From assembly GCA_002245135.1 (NCBI GenBank), contig NGBS01000375.1, forward strand, positions 1 to 23,506: DNA of 23,506 nt, written 5' to 3'. Positions 1 through 11,015 of this stretch are shown here, piece by piece (position 1 is the stretch's first letter; every line of letters starts with the position of its first letter). Under the pieces are notes generated by a model. The model saw only the letters and a list, made by a program, of their open reading frames with translations. It ran no database searches and was not told the DNA's origin. The translations under genes and the position numbers were made by a program. Source of the stretch: Proteromonas lacertae (taxonomy: Eukaryota > Sar > Bigyra > Opalinata > Proteromonadidae).

Positions 1-2
1 CC

Positions 3-3000
3 ACTGGTTTAGATGTTCAAAAGAATATTGAAGAAAATACTGATAAGCGAATGGGCAAAATCTATGGTCCACCAAATGGTAAGAGATTAATGACGTTTAT
101 TGATGATTTGAACATGCCTAGAGTAGATAAATATGGTACACAACAACCAATTGCCTTGTTATTGTTCTTAATTGGTCGACATTCAATGTTTGAACGAAGT
201 AGAGATTTGAATTATTAACTTATCGAGATATGAATTATGTAGCAGCAATGGGACCTCCTGGAGGTGGTAGAAATGCAGTTGATCCTCGATTTGTATCACT
301 ATTCAGTTTCTTCGATTTACCAGCTCCATCTGAAGAAGTATTGAATAAGATTTATTCCACCATTGCTAAATCTACTTTGCTGAATTTACTGAAGGTATTC
401 AAAAGTTTATGGATAAGATTACTCCTGTTACTTTACACTTATATACTCAAATAATTGATGGTTTACCTCCAACACCATCTAAATTCCATTATATATTCAA
501 TCTTCGTGATTTAGGTCGAATCTATGAAGGTATGTGTTTAGCCACACCTGATATATTTAAAGAAGATAAGCAAATGGCCAGATTATGGATAAATGAATGT
601 AAAAGAATCTTCTCTGATCGTTTAATTTGTGATGAAGATATAAAATTCTTAGATGAAAAGATTCGAGATGGAATGAAAGCTGATTTTAGTGCATTTATTG
701 ATGAAGCAATAGCTGAACCAATGGTATTTGGTAATTATAAGAATGCAGCTGCTCGTATTTGTGAAGGTGCAGAAGATGCTCGATTATATCAAGATTTAGG
801 CACATCTGATGCTGCTAGAGCTATAATTTGATGAAATCTTAGAGAATTACAATGTAGATAATAAACCAATGAATTTAGTCCTTTTCCTAGATGCTTTGAA
901 TCATTTAACTCGAATAATTCGTATAATATGTGTTCCAAGAGGTAATGCTTTATTAGTTGGTGTAGGTGGTAGTGGTAAACAATCATTAACAAGATTAGGT
1001 ACTTATACATTAGGATATACACTGTTTGAAATCTCATTAAGTAAGAATTATGGTGAAAATGAGTTTAGAGATGATTTGAAAGAATTGTATAAGTTATTAG
1101 GTAAAGGTCCAGTAGTATTCTTATTCACAGATGCTCATTGTGTAGAAGAATCATTCTTAGAATTATTAAACAACATGTTAACAACAGGTATGGTTCCTGC
1201 ATTATATGAAAGTGATGAAAAAGATGGTTTATTAATGACAGTTAGACCAGAAGTACAAGCTAAAGGTATAATTGATACACCTGATAATTTATGGAATTAT
1301 TATGTTGATAAATGTCGAAATAACTTACATATAGTATTAGCCATGTCTCCATCAGGTGATGCATTGCGTATAAGATGTCGTAACTTCCCTGGAATGGTAT
1401 CAAATACAGTAATTGATTGGTTCTTCCCATGGCCACAAGATGCTTTAGAAAAGGTAGGAGAACACTTCTTAGCTGAACAAAAGTTACCTGAAGAACATCG
1501 TATGAATATAATTAGACATATGGTTTATGTTCATATCTCTGTTGTATCTAAAGCTGATCAATTTTTACATGAATTAAGAAGACATTATTATGTAACTCCC
1601 AAGAATTATTTAGAATATTTATCAAATTATATAAATACAATGAAGAGAATTAATGATGCAATTAGTAGTCAAATTACTAGATTAGATGGTGGTTTAGGTA
1701 AATTATCTGATGCAGCTCAAGCTGTAGAAATAATGAGTAAAGATTTAGCTAAAAGAAAAGTAGTCGTAGATCAAAAGAAGAATGAAGCAACCATAATGAT
1801 TAATGATATAAACACTAAGAAAGAAACAGCAAGTCGAGATCAAGAAGCAGCAACAATGAAACAGAAAGAATTAGAAGAAGATGCTGTAATAATCGAAGAA
1901 GAACAAGCTAAAGCTAATACAGCTTTAGAAGCCGCTTTACCAGCCTTAGAAGCCGCTAGTGAAGCTTTAAAGAGTTTGAATAAGAAAGATATTGTAGAAA
2001 TTCGATCCTTTGCCAATCCACCAAATTTAGTGAAATTGGTTTGTACTTGTGTAGTTTATTTAAAACCATTTGATGATATTGATGATAGTGGAGATTTATG
2101 GGGACAAGCTAAGATGATGATGACAAGAACTGATTTCTTAGATCGATTACAGACATATGAAAAAGATAAGATTAAAGAAAAACAAATTCAAAAAGTTAAA
2201 AGAACTTACAGTGCTAATAGTGATTTTAATTATAATAGTTTAAAGACAGTCTCTAAAGCTGGTGCTGGTTTATTCAAATGGGTAGATGCAATGGTTAATT
2301 ATTATGATGTATTTAAGAGTGTTCAACCATTGAAAGAGAAAGTGGCTGAGATGGAAAAGAGACAAGAAGAATCTCGAAGAGATTTAGCAAATATTAAAGA
2401 AAAATTATTGAAATTACAAGATGAGATTGAAACATTATCAAAGAATTATGCAGTAGCTAAAGAAGAATTAGATGCGTTAGAAGCTGAAGCAAATCTTATG
2501 GAGAAGAGATTAAATGCTGCTAGTAAATTGATAAGTGGTTTAGGTGGTGAACAAATAAGATGGACAGAAGATAAAGGTAAATTATTAGAAAGATCCAGTC
2601 ATGTAATAGGTGATGCTTTATTATGTGCTTCCTTCTTAAGTTATGCAGGTGCCTTTACATTCAATTATCGAGAAGATTTAATAAAGAATATGTGGTTGAG
2701 TGATGTAGAAGATAAAAAGATTCCATTATCTGAACCATTTAATTTACAGAATTTATTATCATCTGATGCTGAAGTACAAAGATGGATAGGTCAAGGATTA
2801 CCAGCTGATGAATATTCTGTTCAAAATGGTATCTTAACATCTCAAGCTAGTCGATTCCCACTTTGTATTGATCCTCAACAACAAGCTGTAGCTTGGATAA
2901 AGAATAAAGAAAAAGCAAATCATTTGATCGTAAGAACATTTGCTGATGATTTCATGAAACATTTAGAATCTGCTGTTCAATTTGGTCATACATTTGTATT

Positions 3001-5968
3001 TGAAAATGTAGATGAAGAAATCGATCCAATCATTGATCCAATCTTAGAAAAGAATACATTCTTACAAGGTACAACATTAAGTATAAAGATAGGTGATAAA
3101 GTATTACAATGGGATACTAACTTCCGATTATTCTTAACTTCAAAATTAGCTAATCCTCATTATTCTCCAGAAGTAATGGGTAAATTAATGATTATTAACT
3201 ATTCAGTGACATTAGAAGGTTTAGAAAATCAATTATTGAATGTAGTTGTATATAATGAAAGACCTGATTTAGAAGAACAATATGTTCAATTGATTCAAGA
3301 AACAACTGCTAATACTCAAATGTTGGTGACATTAGAAGATACATTATTGAGAGATTTAGCTAATTCTGAAGGTAATATATTAGATAATGAAGCCTTAGTA
3401 ACAACATTAGATGAAGCTAAGACAAAAGCGAATGATATTAAAGCCAAATTAGAACAAGCCAAATATACAACTGAATCTATAAATAAAACAAGAGCTATTT
3501 ATTCTGTAGCAGCTAAGAGAGGTTCAATCTTATTCTTTGCAATGTCTGGATTATCAATAGTGAATAGTATGTATGAAATCTCATTAGCTTCCTTCTTAAC
3601 AGTATTTAAATATTCATTGAAAGTAGCAAAGAAAGATCCAAATGTAAGTGGAAGATTACGAAATATAATGAATGAAACAACCTCTCAATGTTATGATTAT
3701 ACATGTACAGGTATATTTGAAAGACATAAGCTAATGTTTTCATTCCAAATGGTATGTATGATATTAGAAGGTGAAGGAATGTTAAATCGAACTGAATTAG
3801 ATTTCTTCTTGAAAGGAGATCAATCATTAGAAGATGTATCTCGTCCTAAACCATTTGATTGGTTAACAATAGTCGGTTGGAAAGATTTAGTAAAATTAGC
3901 AACCTTAAAAGAAGAATTAAGTAAATTACCTGATGATGTAATGAATAATGAGAAAGTATGGAAAGATTGGTATGATTTAGAAACTCCTGAAAAAGAACCA
4001 TTACCAATGAATTACAATGAAAATTGTGATGATTTTGAATTATTATTAATCTATCGATGTTTCCGACCTGATCGAGTTTATAATGCAGTAAAATTATTTG
4101 TAATTAAAAAGATGGGTTCAAAGTTTGTACAACCTCCAGTGTTAGATTATAATCGTGTATTCTCTCAAAGTACTGCATTTAACCCAGTTGTATTTATATT
4201 ATCTCCAGGTGCTGATCCTCAATCTGATATTCAATTATTAGGTGCAGAGAAAGGATTTAAAGGAAATAAATTCCGATTCTTAGCTTTAGGTCAAGGTCAA
4301 GGAGAAGTAGCTGAAGCAATGTTAGAAAGTGGTATAAGTAAAGGATATTGGGTATTATTACAAAACTGTCATTTATTGACATCTTGGTTAAAAGTATTAG
4401 AAAAGAAATTAGAAAGCATGCATACACCACATGAACAGTTTAGATTATGGTTAACAACAGATCCAACTGATAAATTCCCATTAGGTATATTACAAAGATC
4501 TGTGAAAGTAGTAACAGAACCTCCTGATGGATTAAAACAAAATATGAGAAGTTTATTATCCAAATTAGATGATAATGTAATGAATGAATGTCCACATACT
4601 GCTTATAGACCATTAATATTTACTTTATGTTTCTTACATGCTGTAGTATTAGAAAGAAGAAAATATGGTAAGATAGGTTGGAATGTGAGTTATGATTTTA
4701 ACGAATCTGATTTCAATGTATCTCGAAGATTATTAGGATTATATTTAACAAAAGCATTTGAGAATGGTGATGAAATGATTCCATGGGGTTCATTGAAATA
4801 CTTAATAGGTGATGCAATGTATGGTGGAAGAGTATCTGATAACTTTGATCGAAGAGTATTACAAACATATTTGAATGAATATTTTGGTGATTTCTTATTT
4901 GATACATTCCAACACTTTTACTTCAGTCAATCTGATTTTGATTATACTTTACCTGAAGATGGTCCATTATTGAATTATACTGAATATGTTGAAACATTCC
5001 CATTGACAAACTCTCCTGCTGTATTTGGTTTACATCCAAATGCCGAAATTAGTTATTTCAGTAATGCAATAAAATCAATGTGGAGAGATTTAATCGATTT
5101 ACAACCTAGAACAGCTTCATCTGGTACTGGTATTAGTCGAGAAGATTATATAGGTCAAACAGCTGCAGGTATAACAGCAAAACTACCCGAATTAGTGGAT
5201 TTAGTTGCTTTAAGAAAGAGATTACCTGAAATCACTCCAACATTAGTTGTATTATTACAAGAAATTGAAAGATGGAATAATTTAGTAGCAAAAATGACAA
5301 GTTCTTTAACTGATTTACAGAAAGCATTGAAAGGTGAAATTGGTATGTCTGATTCATTAGATGCATTGGGAGATGCTTTATACAATGGTTTCTTACCTGA
5401 AATGTGGGCAAGATTAGCTCCAGCAACCTTAAAACCATTAGGTAGTTGGATGAATCATTTCAAGAGAAGAGAAGCTCAATATAATGATTGGATGGACAAT
5501 GGTGATCCAAAAGTGATATGGTTATCTGGTTTACATATTCCTGAATCTTATTTAACAGCCTTAATTCAAACAACTTGTAGAATAAAGAACTGGCCTTTAG
5601 ATAAATCAACATTATATACAGTCGTATCAAAATATACATCAGTTGATCAAGTACCAGCAAAATTAGAACATGGAACATATGTAACAGGTTTATATTTAGA
5701 AGGAGCGAAATGGGATTTAGAGAATATGTGTTTAGCTAAACAAGATCCGAAAGTGTTAGTAGTTGAATTACCAATCTTACAAGTTATACCAATTGAAGCT
5801 AGTAAATTGAAGTTACAAGATACATTCCAAACTCCAGTTTATGTAACACAGAATCGTCGAAATGCAATGGGTGTTGGTTTAGTATTTAATGCAGATTTAT
5901 CAACAAAAACTCATATCAGTCATTGGGTATTACAAGGTGTTGCATTATTCTTAAATACTGATGAGTAA
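3..5968 (+). CDS. DNAH10: Axonemal dynein heavy chain, DNAH10 type (inner arm I1/f 1-beta), 3' part
   Basis: This is the C-terminal ~1970 residues of a dynein heavy chain, the AAA+ motor that slides doublet microtubules in cilia. The window opens inside AAA3, with FIDDLNMPRVDKYGTQQP (Walker B and following) and VAAMGPPGGGRN. AAA4 has the P-loop GVGGSGKQSL near base 959. The coiled-coil stalk flanks the microtubule-binding domain, roughly 1960-2330. AAA5, AAA6 and the C-terminal domain follow, ending at TAA 5966-5968. The motif IPWGSLKYLIGDAMYGGR, the string SSGTGISREDYIGQ and the end RRNAMGVGLVFNADL...HISHWVLQGV match DNAH10 as I remember it better than other heavy chains. Bases 869-5968 form one open frame of 1699 codons without introns. 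Upstream the protein continues through three frames, changing near 216, 370 and 827 with no GT-AG introns there. I read these as single-base errors or lesions. The 5' end lies outside the window. Subtype call is from memory of the family. Confidence 0.93.
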
Positions 5969-6093
5969 TATTAAATAATAATAAGTATTTCTTTTATTAA
6001 TATCTTTGTGTGTTTTTAGTGGATATTTGGTATAATTAAAGAACAATTCAAACTAATTAAAAACATTTACAAACATAAGTTTTATAAATATTA

Positions 6094-6870
6094 CTACTTC
6101 TTGTTATTCCTAAATGTGTTTAACAACTCTAATAAACCTGATTTGGTTGGAGTAACTGTTTTACACATCTCTTTACTTGCCAAATCTCTTATTGACGGAA
6201 AGTTCTTCTTCTTACTTTTATTTTTTAATTCTATATTCTTTTCCACTTTATTCTCTAGTCTAAGTGATTTTGGTTTTGGAGGAATATGAATAGCCTTCTT
6301 ACAACATGCAATATATGATATATTACCACATTTATAGCATATAAGACTCTAATATATTATAATTACATATATACTAGATGATTTTTATTCATTTCTTTAT
6401 CTTTATATTTTTCAATTGCTTCTCTTTGAATTTCATTATAACGTCTTAATAATAATATACACAAATATCAATACTCGTTTGATAATCGTCTTGAAAATAC
6501 AGTTTTATTTTTATTGCACTTTTTGTTGATATGATTTAGTCGAACTTTACCAGTCAAACTAGCAATTATTAAACATCCACACTTTTGACAAACTGTTTCT
6601 TTCAAACTACCAGAGATTTCTAAATTATTATAACAATTATTAATATTTACTTTCGTTAATTAGGAATGAAATGTCTTCTGTTTTTCTTCTACAATATCAA
6701 ATAATTTGATATATATATACAGAAAAGAAAGTGACAGACATTGATTTTTACTTATTATTTGCTGAGAACATTTTAACAGATACTCAATTCTTCTTTTATC
6801 AGCAATTTCAGCATCTATTTCAAATCAATTCATTACAAATACTTGATTTTGTAATTGGTTGAAATGACAT
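6094..6870 (-). CDS. RNase P/MRP subunit Rpp21/Rpr2-like zinc protein (six exons)
   Basis: I assembled this gene by hand on the minus strand. Exons are 6870-6837, 6814-6721, 6688-6651, 6619-6475, 6444-6375 and 6348-6094. All five introns are GT...AG, 22, 32, 31, 30 and 26 bp long, with consistent phases. It starts at ATG 6870, ends at TAG 6096-6094 and gives 211 residues. Residues near 30 (RRIEYLLKCSQQII) resemble the helical N-terminus of Rpp21/Snm1/Rpr2 proteins. Two Cys pairs follow: CQKCGCLIIASLTGKVRL, then, after a charged helix, ICYKCGNISYIACCKK. This fits the four-Cys zinc ribbon of the family (CxxC...CxxC, with an R/V-rich strand after the first pair). The lysine-rich tail ends GLLELLNTFRNNKK. 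If the call is right, it is a protein subunit of the RNase P or MRP ribozyme, acting in tRNA or rRNA processing. Alternatively it is a C18orf21-like relative of Rpp21. The gene converges on the dynein gene with 125 bp between stops. Confidence 0.72.
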
Positions 6871-7277
6871 GTCAAAATTACTTATATTAATGTAATTTGA
6901 AAAAATAAACAATAGCATTGATAATATTATATTTATTTATAATATAATCAAATGTTCAGCATTGAAGAATTCTTCTAATATTTTATTCTTTTCTTATTCA
7001 GATATTCCAACTAATTTCAATCTTCTGAAAGAATTCAATGCTTTTAGAAAGGATTTTAATTCTGATTTATCTATATCTCTTTTTACTGTTATTGATAGTT
7101 CATGAAAATACATAAATACATCTTTCTTTTCTTTCATTAATTTCAATATTCTTTCTTGTATACTTCACTGTTAACATCAACTTCGTTTTGGAAGTGATTT
7201 AGAGAAGTTAGTATTATTGGGAAAAATACTAGATATGATTTTATCATTCAATACTATGTTATAACAATTTTAAGTCT
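6871..7277 (-). pseudogene. Coding debris upstream of the Rpp21-like gene, cut by the MULE
   Basis: No intact gene is visible here. On the minus strand, 7170-6994 is open for about 55 codons and reads like protein (MKEKKDVFMYFHELSITVKR...). It stops, and the same frame then reads on for another 17 codons. Pieces in other frames continue upstream to the transposon edge at 7277. I do not recognise the product. It may be the 3' remnant of a gene interrupted by the transposon, but I could not find its 5' half on the far side. The promoter of the Rpp21-like gene must also lie in this stretch. Confidence 0.35.
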
Positions 7278-8684
7278 TGTTGTTCCCCGTTGAGTACAAC
7301 TCCCCGTTGAGCGATTAGAGACTTTAGAAACAAACTAAATGCATATTCTTACTTATTTTGATGAAATATTGTTACTTTTATACTTACTTTGTCATATAAC
7401 CTATGTCTGCAATATGCTTTTTTGGAGAATTTGTATTTTCAGCCTTAGGTTCAAATTTTGAGCCTTACTTTTTTTTAGCTAGTCCGATAGTTTCTAAACT
7501 TCGATATTAAACTTAATTAGGTCAAAAACATATAACTAATCTATTCTAAAAAAATTGAATCTTTCTTATTTCTAATTGAAAACATAATTAATCTCTATTT
7601 TTGCATTTCGCTTTTATGTGCATAAATCAGTTATGCATTATCACTGCACTTAGGATCTCCAGTTTATTTTGTTATTAAGCTGATAATGGATGAGAAAAAA
7701 GCAAAATAAATTTCTTAACACAAGCTTTTGATTTGACAAACTATCTTGATTTTTATTTTTTGAGCCTACGCATTGTATATGCACTATATACTTATCTAAT
7801 AGGTTCTGTTATAAATTGTGAATTAACGGCTGATAATATATGGAGTTATGAAGTGAAATATGATAAAAATGACCTAAAATGTCTAAATCGAGACGAATTC
7901 GTATTATCATATATAGTTATGTTTGTGCATCACAGGATTCAATGTTATATTTAGCAAAATATGATTTAATACTTGAATATTTGAAACAATTTCGTCTGGT
8001 TGGCTCTATAACTCTTTGTAGTTTATTCTGTAGTTACTATACTCAATATATTTAGAAAATAATAATATTTAGATAGTAAGAGTAACATTAGTTGAAATCG
8101 ATATAATCACAGGTATATTAACAAAATAAGTTCGATGCTGCCGAATATCATATTAATTCTATTACTGTTTAACATTATTCAATTCAAAAATAGTATCAAA
8201 TACAGAAAATTATGACAAACAGTTTGAAATCGGAGAATATAAAAGAATACTATTTTCTTTTCTTATGTTGTCACTTATTTCAATGTATTATTAAATAGGA
8301 AATCGGACTATATAAAGGTATAATATAATTAATTGTAAAGTTTCAACATATATGTCAAGAATATTACAAATACTATAAGTAGTTCGCTCAAGATGTTATT
8401 TCCTAATACACTATGCTGCAATGGGACAAGCATAAAAATAATATTCGTTGATAATAAAACTAAATTAATTTTACACAGAAATCTATCATTCGAAAAGGAA
8501 GAACTACAAATAAGAATTATAGAAAGTAGATTTTTCTTGTTGAATATTAAATAATTTATTTATTATTTATGTTGTTATTATTATAGTTAAAATAACACAT
8601 GCTACAAATATTTATGAATGGGGTAGAATGAAAAATGAAATGAACAATATTTTCGCTTGTATTTAGTAGCTAAAAATTTTTATA
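7278..8684 (+). repeat. Left terminal inverted arm of the MULE (1407 bp)
   Basis: This is the reverse complement of 11016-12422. It carries the terminal double ccccgttgag repeat, the blocks cttactttgtcatataacc and agccttaggttcaaattttg, and a 73-codon open frame at 7733-7954 that recurs identically in the other arm. The match ends inward at ctaaaaatttttata (8670-8684); beyond that the arms diverge at once. Confidence 0.93.
7285..7311 (+). promoter_or_regulatory. Terminal double repeat ccccgttgag, 17-bp period (left end)
   Basis: Two copies of ccccgttgag start at 7285 and 7302, 17 bp apart, and the first begins 7 bp inside the element tip. The mirror pair lies at 12389-12415. The same spacing occurs at 10381/10398 and 12542/12559. 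Its constant position at every recognised end suggests a transposase-binding site; that role is inference. Confidence 0.7.
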
Positions 8685-8789
8685 ATATAATAAATAACCG
8701 TTACAAAAATCATTAGTCATTTTTAATAGAATATATATGTATATATAATAATTATTTTATTATAATGGTATGTTTCTAATGTAGTTTTT

Positions 8790-10099
8790 ATGAATAAATT
8801 GATAATTGATAATGGCGAGGTAGATTTACCTACATTTTCAACAGCTGAGAAGAAGTATTCAATTCTGGACGGCAGAAGTAAAAGACTTAAAGAGATAGCA
8901 AAAAAATATCCTCCCATAGAATCGTTTGAAGAAATTAATGATAATATATTTCAGCTCAGGTTCAAAAACATGGAGATTTTCTATTTTGTAGTGCATATAT
9001 ACAGCCGTCAAAGAAATTTCAAAGTCAGAGTTCACTATAATGTTAACGAATTAGCGTTCTACTGCAAAGAAGTTGGATGTAGTTTTACAGTTAAATATAA
9101 ACTAACAGGATGTAGCTATAGGTTAAGTCATAATCATGAAGTAAGAAAATATGAGAGTTTAAAAATGATAGAAACAATGACAAGTGAAATAAAAAATGAC
9201 GTTAATATATTAGTAAATAACAGCGCTTTAAAGGTACCTAATATAATCAAAATCATAGAAATGAAATATATAATATCGAAAGAAGTCAAACAACAAATAA
9301 AAAATCAAATAATTACAGAAAAAAAGAATCTAAAAGATATAATTGATGGTAAATACAAATTTTTTAAAATGATAATCAATAATTATAAATACTATAAAAG
9401 TAAATCAGTAATGTTGGTTATAATGGATGAAAAACATTTAAAGAAGTACACAACGCTTTTAGCTGATGGAACATTTAACTGTTTGCTTGGAAAAGAGCAG
9501 CTTTATTTGGTTTATTGTGCTGTATCACCTAAACTAATATTGTTAGTTGCTTATGCAATTATGACTACAAGAAATAAAGAAGATTATCTGTTTATATATG
9601 GCCATTTACAGAAGTATTGCAACATAATAAACGTTGTGCATGACAAAGAAAAAGCTGTTGTCAGCGTCTTAAGAAGCTTAGGTATAAACTTCGTGTTTGA
9701 TACTTATCATTTATTTCTGTATTTGAAAGAAACAGAGTTAAAAAGAATAAATGATAAGTATCTTTCAAATACAGAAATAAATACGCACCTGAAATGACAG
9801 TGGTTCTACAAAATTTATACTGGCTTTATGGACATAACTATAATTATCAAAGAGATTATTCAGTAACTAAGTTATGGTATGAATTTGGCTATATTGTAAT
9901 AACTCCAAGAGAAAATGTTTATCTAATACAAGTAGATAGAAATATATGGGAATCATATCCAACATATTTTCAAGAGTTGACAAATGATCATTTAAATGAG
10001 AATGAAAAAGAAAATTTAATGATAAAAACTCGTGATAAAGAACGAATAATGAAGATTGAATATGGAGAATTAAGAAAATATGTTAAAGTCAAAAAATGA
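8790..10099 (+). CDS. MULE transposase with N-terminal CCHH zinc finger (one frame change)
   Basis: This enzyme would cut and rejoin the ends of the surrounding element. The first frame, 8790-9797, gives 335 residues. Residues 92-116 hold C-x4-C-x16-H-x-H (YCKEVGCSF ... SHNHE), a FLYWCH/WRKY-GCM1-type finger common in MULE transposases. The catalytic core follows: first Asp at D226 in LLADGTFNC, second Asp at D285 in NVVHDKEKAV, then the helix TYHLFLYLKETELK, which takes the place of the usual C-x2-H motif and keeps only the His. E329 (NTEINTHLK) is a candidate third acidic residue. The second frame, 9794-10099 (101 residues), continues the C-terminal part (LYWLYGHNYNYQRDY...). It overlaps the first by 4 bp, and reading back in that frame suggests the change lies around 9750-9790. 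So either the gene is broken, or a base is miscalled, or the shift is programmed. The ATG lies 105 bp inside the left arm. Confidence 0.82.
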
Positions 10100-10374
10100 T
10101 TTTAGTAATATATATTTTCTTTTGTAGAATTTACATCTTTATATGAAAATTAGAACAAAATCTCCTCAGTAAGTTTATACATCCTCTCCATTCCAATTCT
10201 TCTATCCGTTTTGCTCTCGTCTCTTGTACTGAAATCGACTTAATATCTCATAGGTAATTTTAACATCTTCCATAACCAAAATGCTATTCCTTAATATGTA
10301 AAAATTTCATAATTACTAATGACATTCTATTTTTCCATTTTTTTGAAGAGATCTAAAATTATTTATATCATATC
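10100..10374. other. 3' flank of the transposase, no gene seen
   Basis: AT-rich stretch between the transposase stop and the internal relic end. I see no convincing reading frame or repeat in it. It presumably holds the 3' untranslated region of the transposase. Confidence 0.5.
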
Positions 10375-10735
10375 TGTTGTGCGCCGTTGAGCTAAATGCG
10401 CCGTTGAGCGTTAAGAAGACTTTTTTCAATTCTAATATCATGAACGTAACCTCTGGCCTTTCAATATTAATAATCAACACTTTGTTTTCCAAAATAGTTA
10501 CGTTGGCCTAATATCGTATAGTCGTGTTTAGGTTCATGTACTGGAAACTCTTTTTATTTTTATATTATTTTAAAAGCTTATAACAATAGTAGACATCGGG
10601 ATAAAGGTTTCAAATAGAAAAGGAATACCAACTTATTGCATTTACCTACTTAAAATTTATTTTGAAAAAACAGGCTTGAATGAGGCTTGAATAGATTTTT
10701 AATTTTTTCGTATTTAAGTGTCTTAACATCTAAAT
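10375..10735 (+). repeat. Relic left end of a related MULE inside the large element
   Basis: This begins tgttgtgcgccgttgagc, like a left element tip, with the ccgttgag pair at 17-bp spacing (10381 and 10398). It aligns over about 360 bp with the left half of the 617-bp element at 12535. Shared blocks include acgtaac ... ttccaaaatagttacgttgg, ...atatcgta, the doublet aggcttgaatgaggcttgaa (10672) and ...cttaacatc. No matching right tip follows before 11016, where the right arm of the large element starts. It is therefore one-ended, or it uses the tip at 12422 as its partner. Confidence 0.75.
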
Positions 10736-11015
10736 ATGTGTGATTTAATTGCTTAAACAAACATGACTTTTGTTTATTTATTAATAATAATTATAATAAT
10801 ATTTCATTTGATGGACAGTTAATTATTATCACTCTTATTTATTTATTAAATAAAAAGATAGATAACTTTGATAACGTATTATTATTTATAGATAATAATT
10901 TTAACAAATAATTCTTTTAATTACTTAATTATATATATTATTTATATTTTGTGTTTATCATTTATTTATTTATGCTGACAATTACTTTAATTATTGATTG
11001 ATAAAAAAAATAAGA
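10736..11015. other. Extremely AT-rich spacer inside the element, no gene seen
   Basis: This is nearly pure A/T with short imperfect tta/aat runs. I see no frame and no repeat shared with the other element. It separates the relic end from the right arm. Confidence 0.5.

Noticed and set aside
216-830. Programmed ribosomal frameshifting in the dynein 5' part
   Set aside because: The three sites need different directions and share no common slippery sequence; errors or lesions are simpler.
3606-5678. Several 64-76 codon minus-strand frames inside the dynein gene
   Set aside because: They are antisense shadows of a strongly conserved coding frame and have no protein-like pattern of their own.
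6101-6289. 62-codon plus-strand frame (MLFLNVFNNSNKPDLVGVTV...)
   Set aside because: Antisense to the last exon of the Rpp21-like gene, which has a recognisable Cys pattern and consistent splicing.
7733-7954. A 73-codon open frame present identically in both MULE arms (also 11746-11967, minus)
   Set aside because: It recurs only because the arms are copies. It has no start context or family I recognise, and a frame of this length is expected by chance in 1.4 kb.
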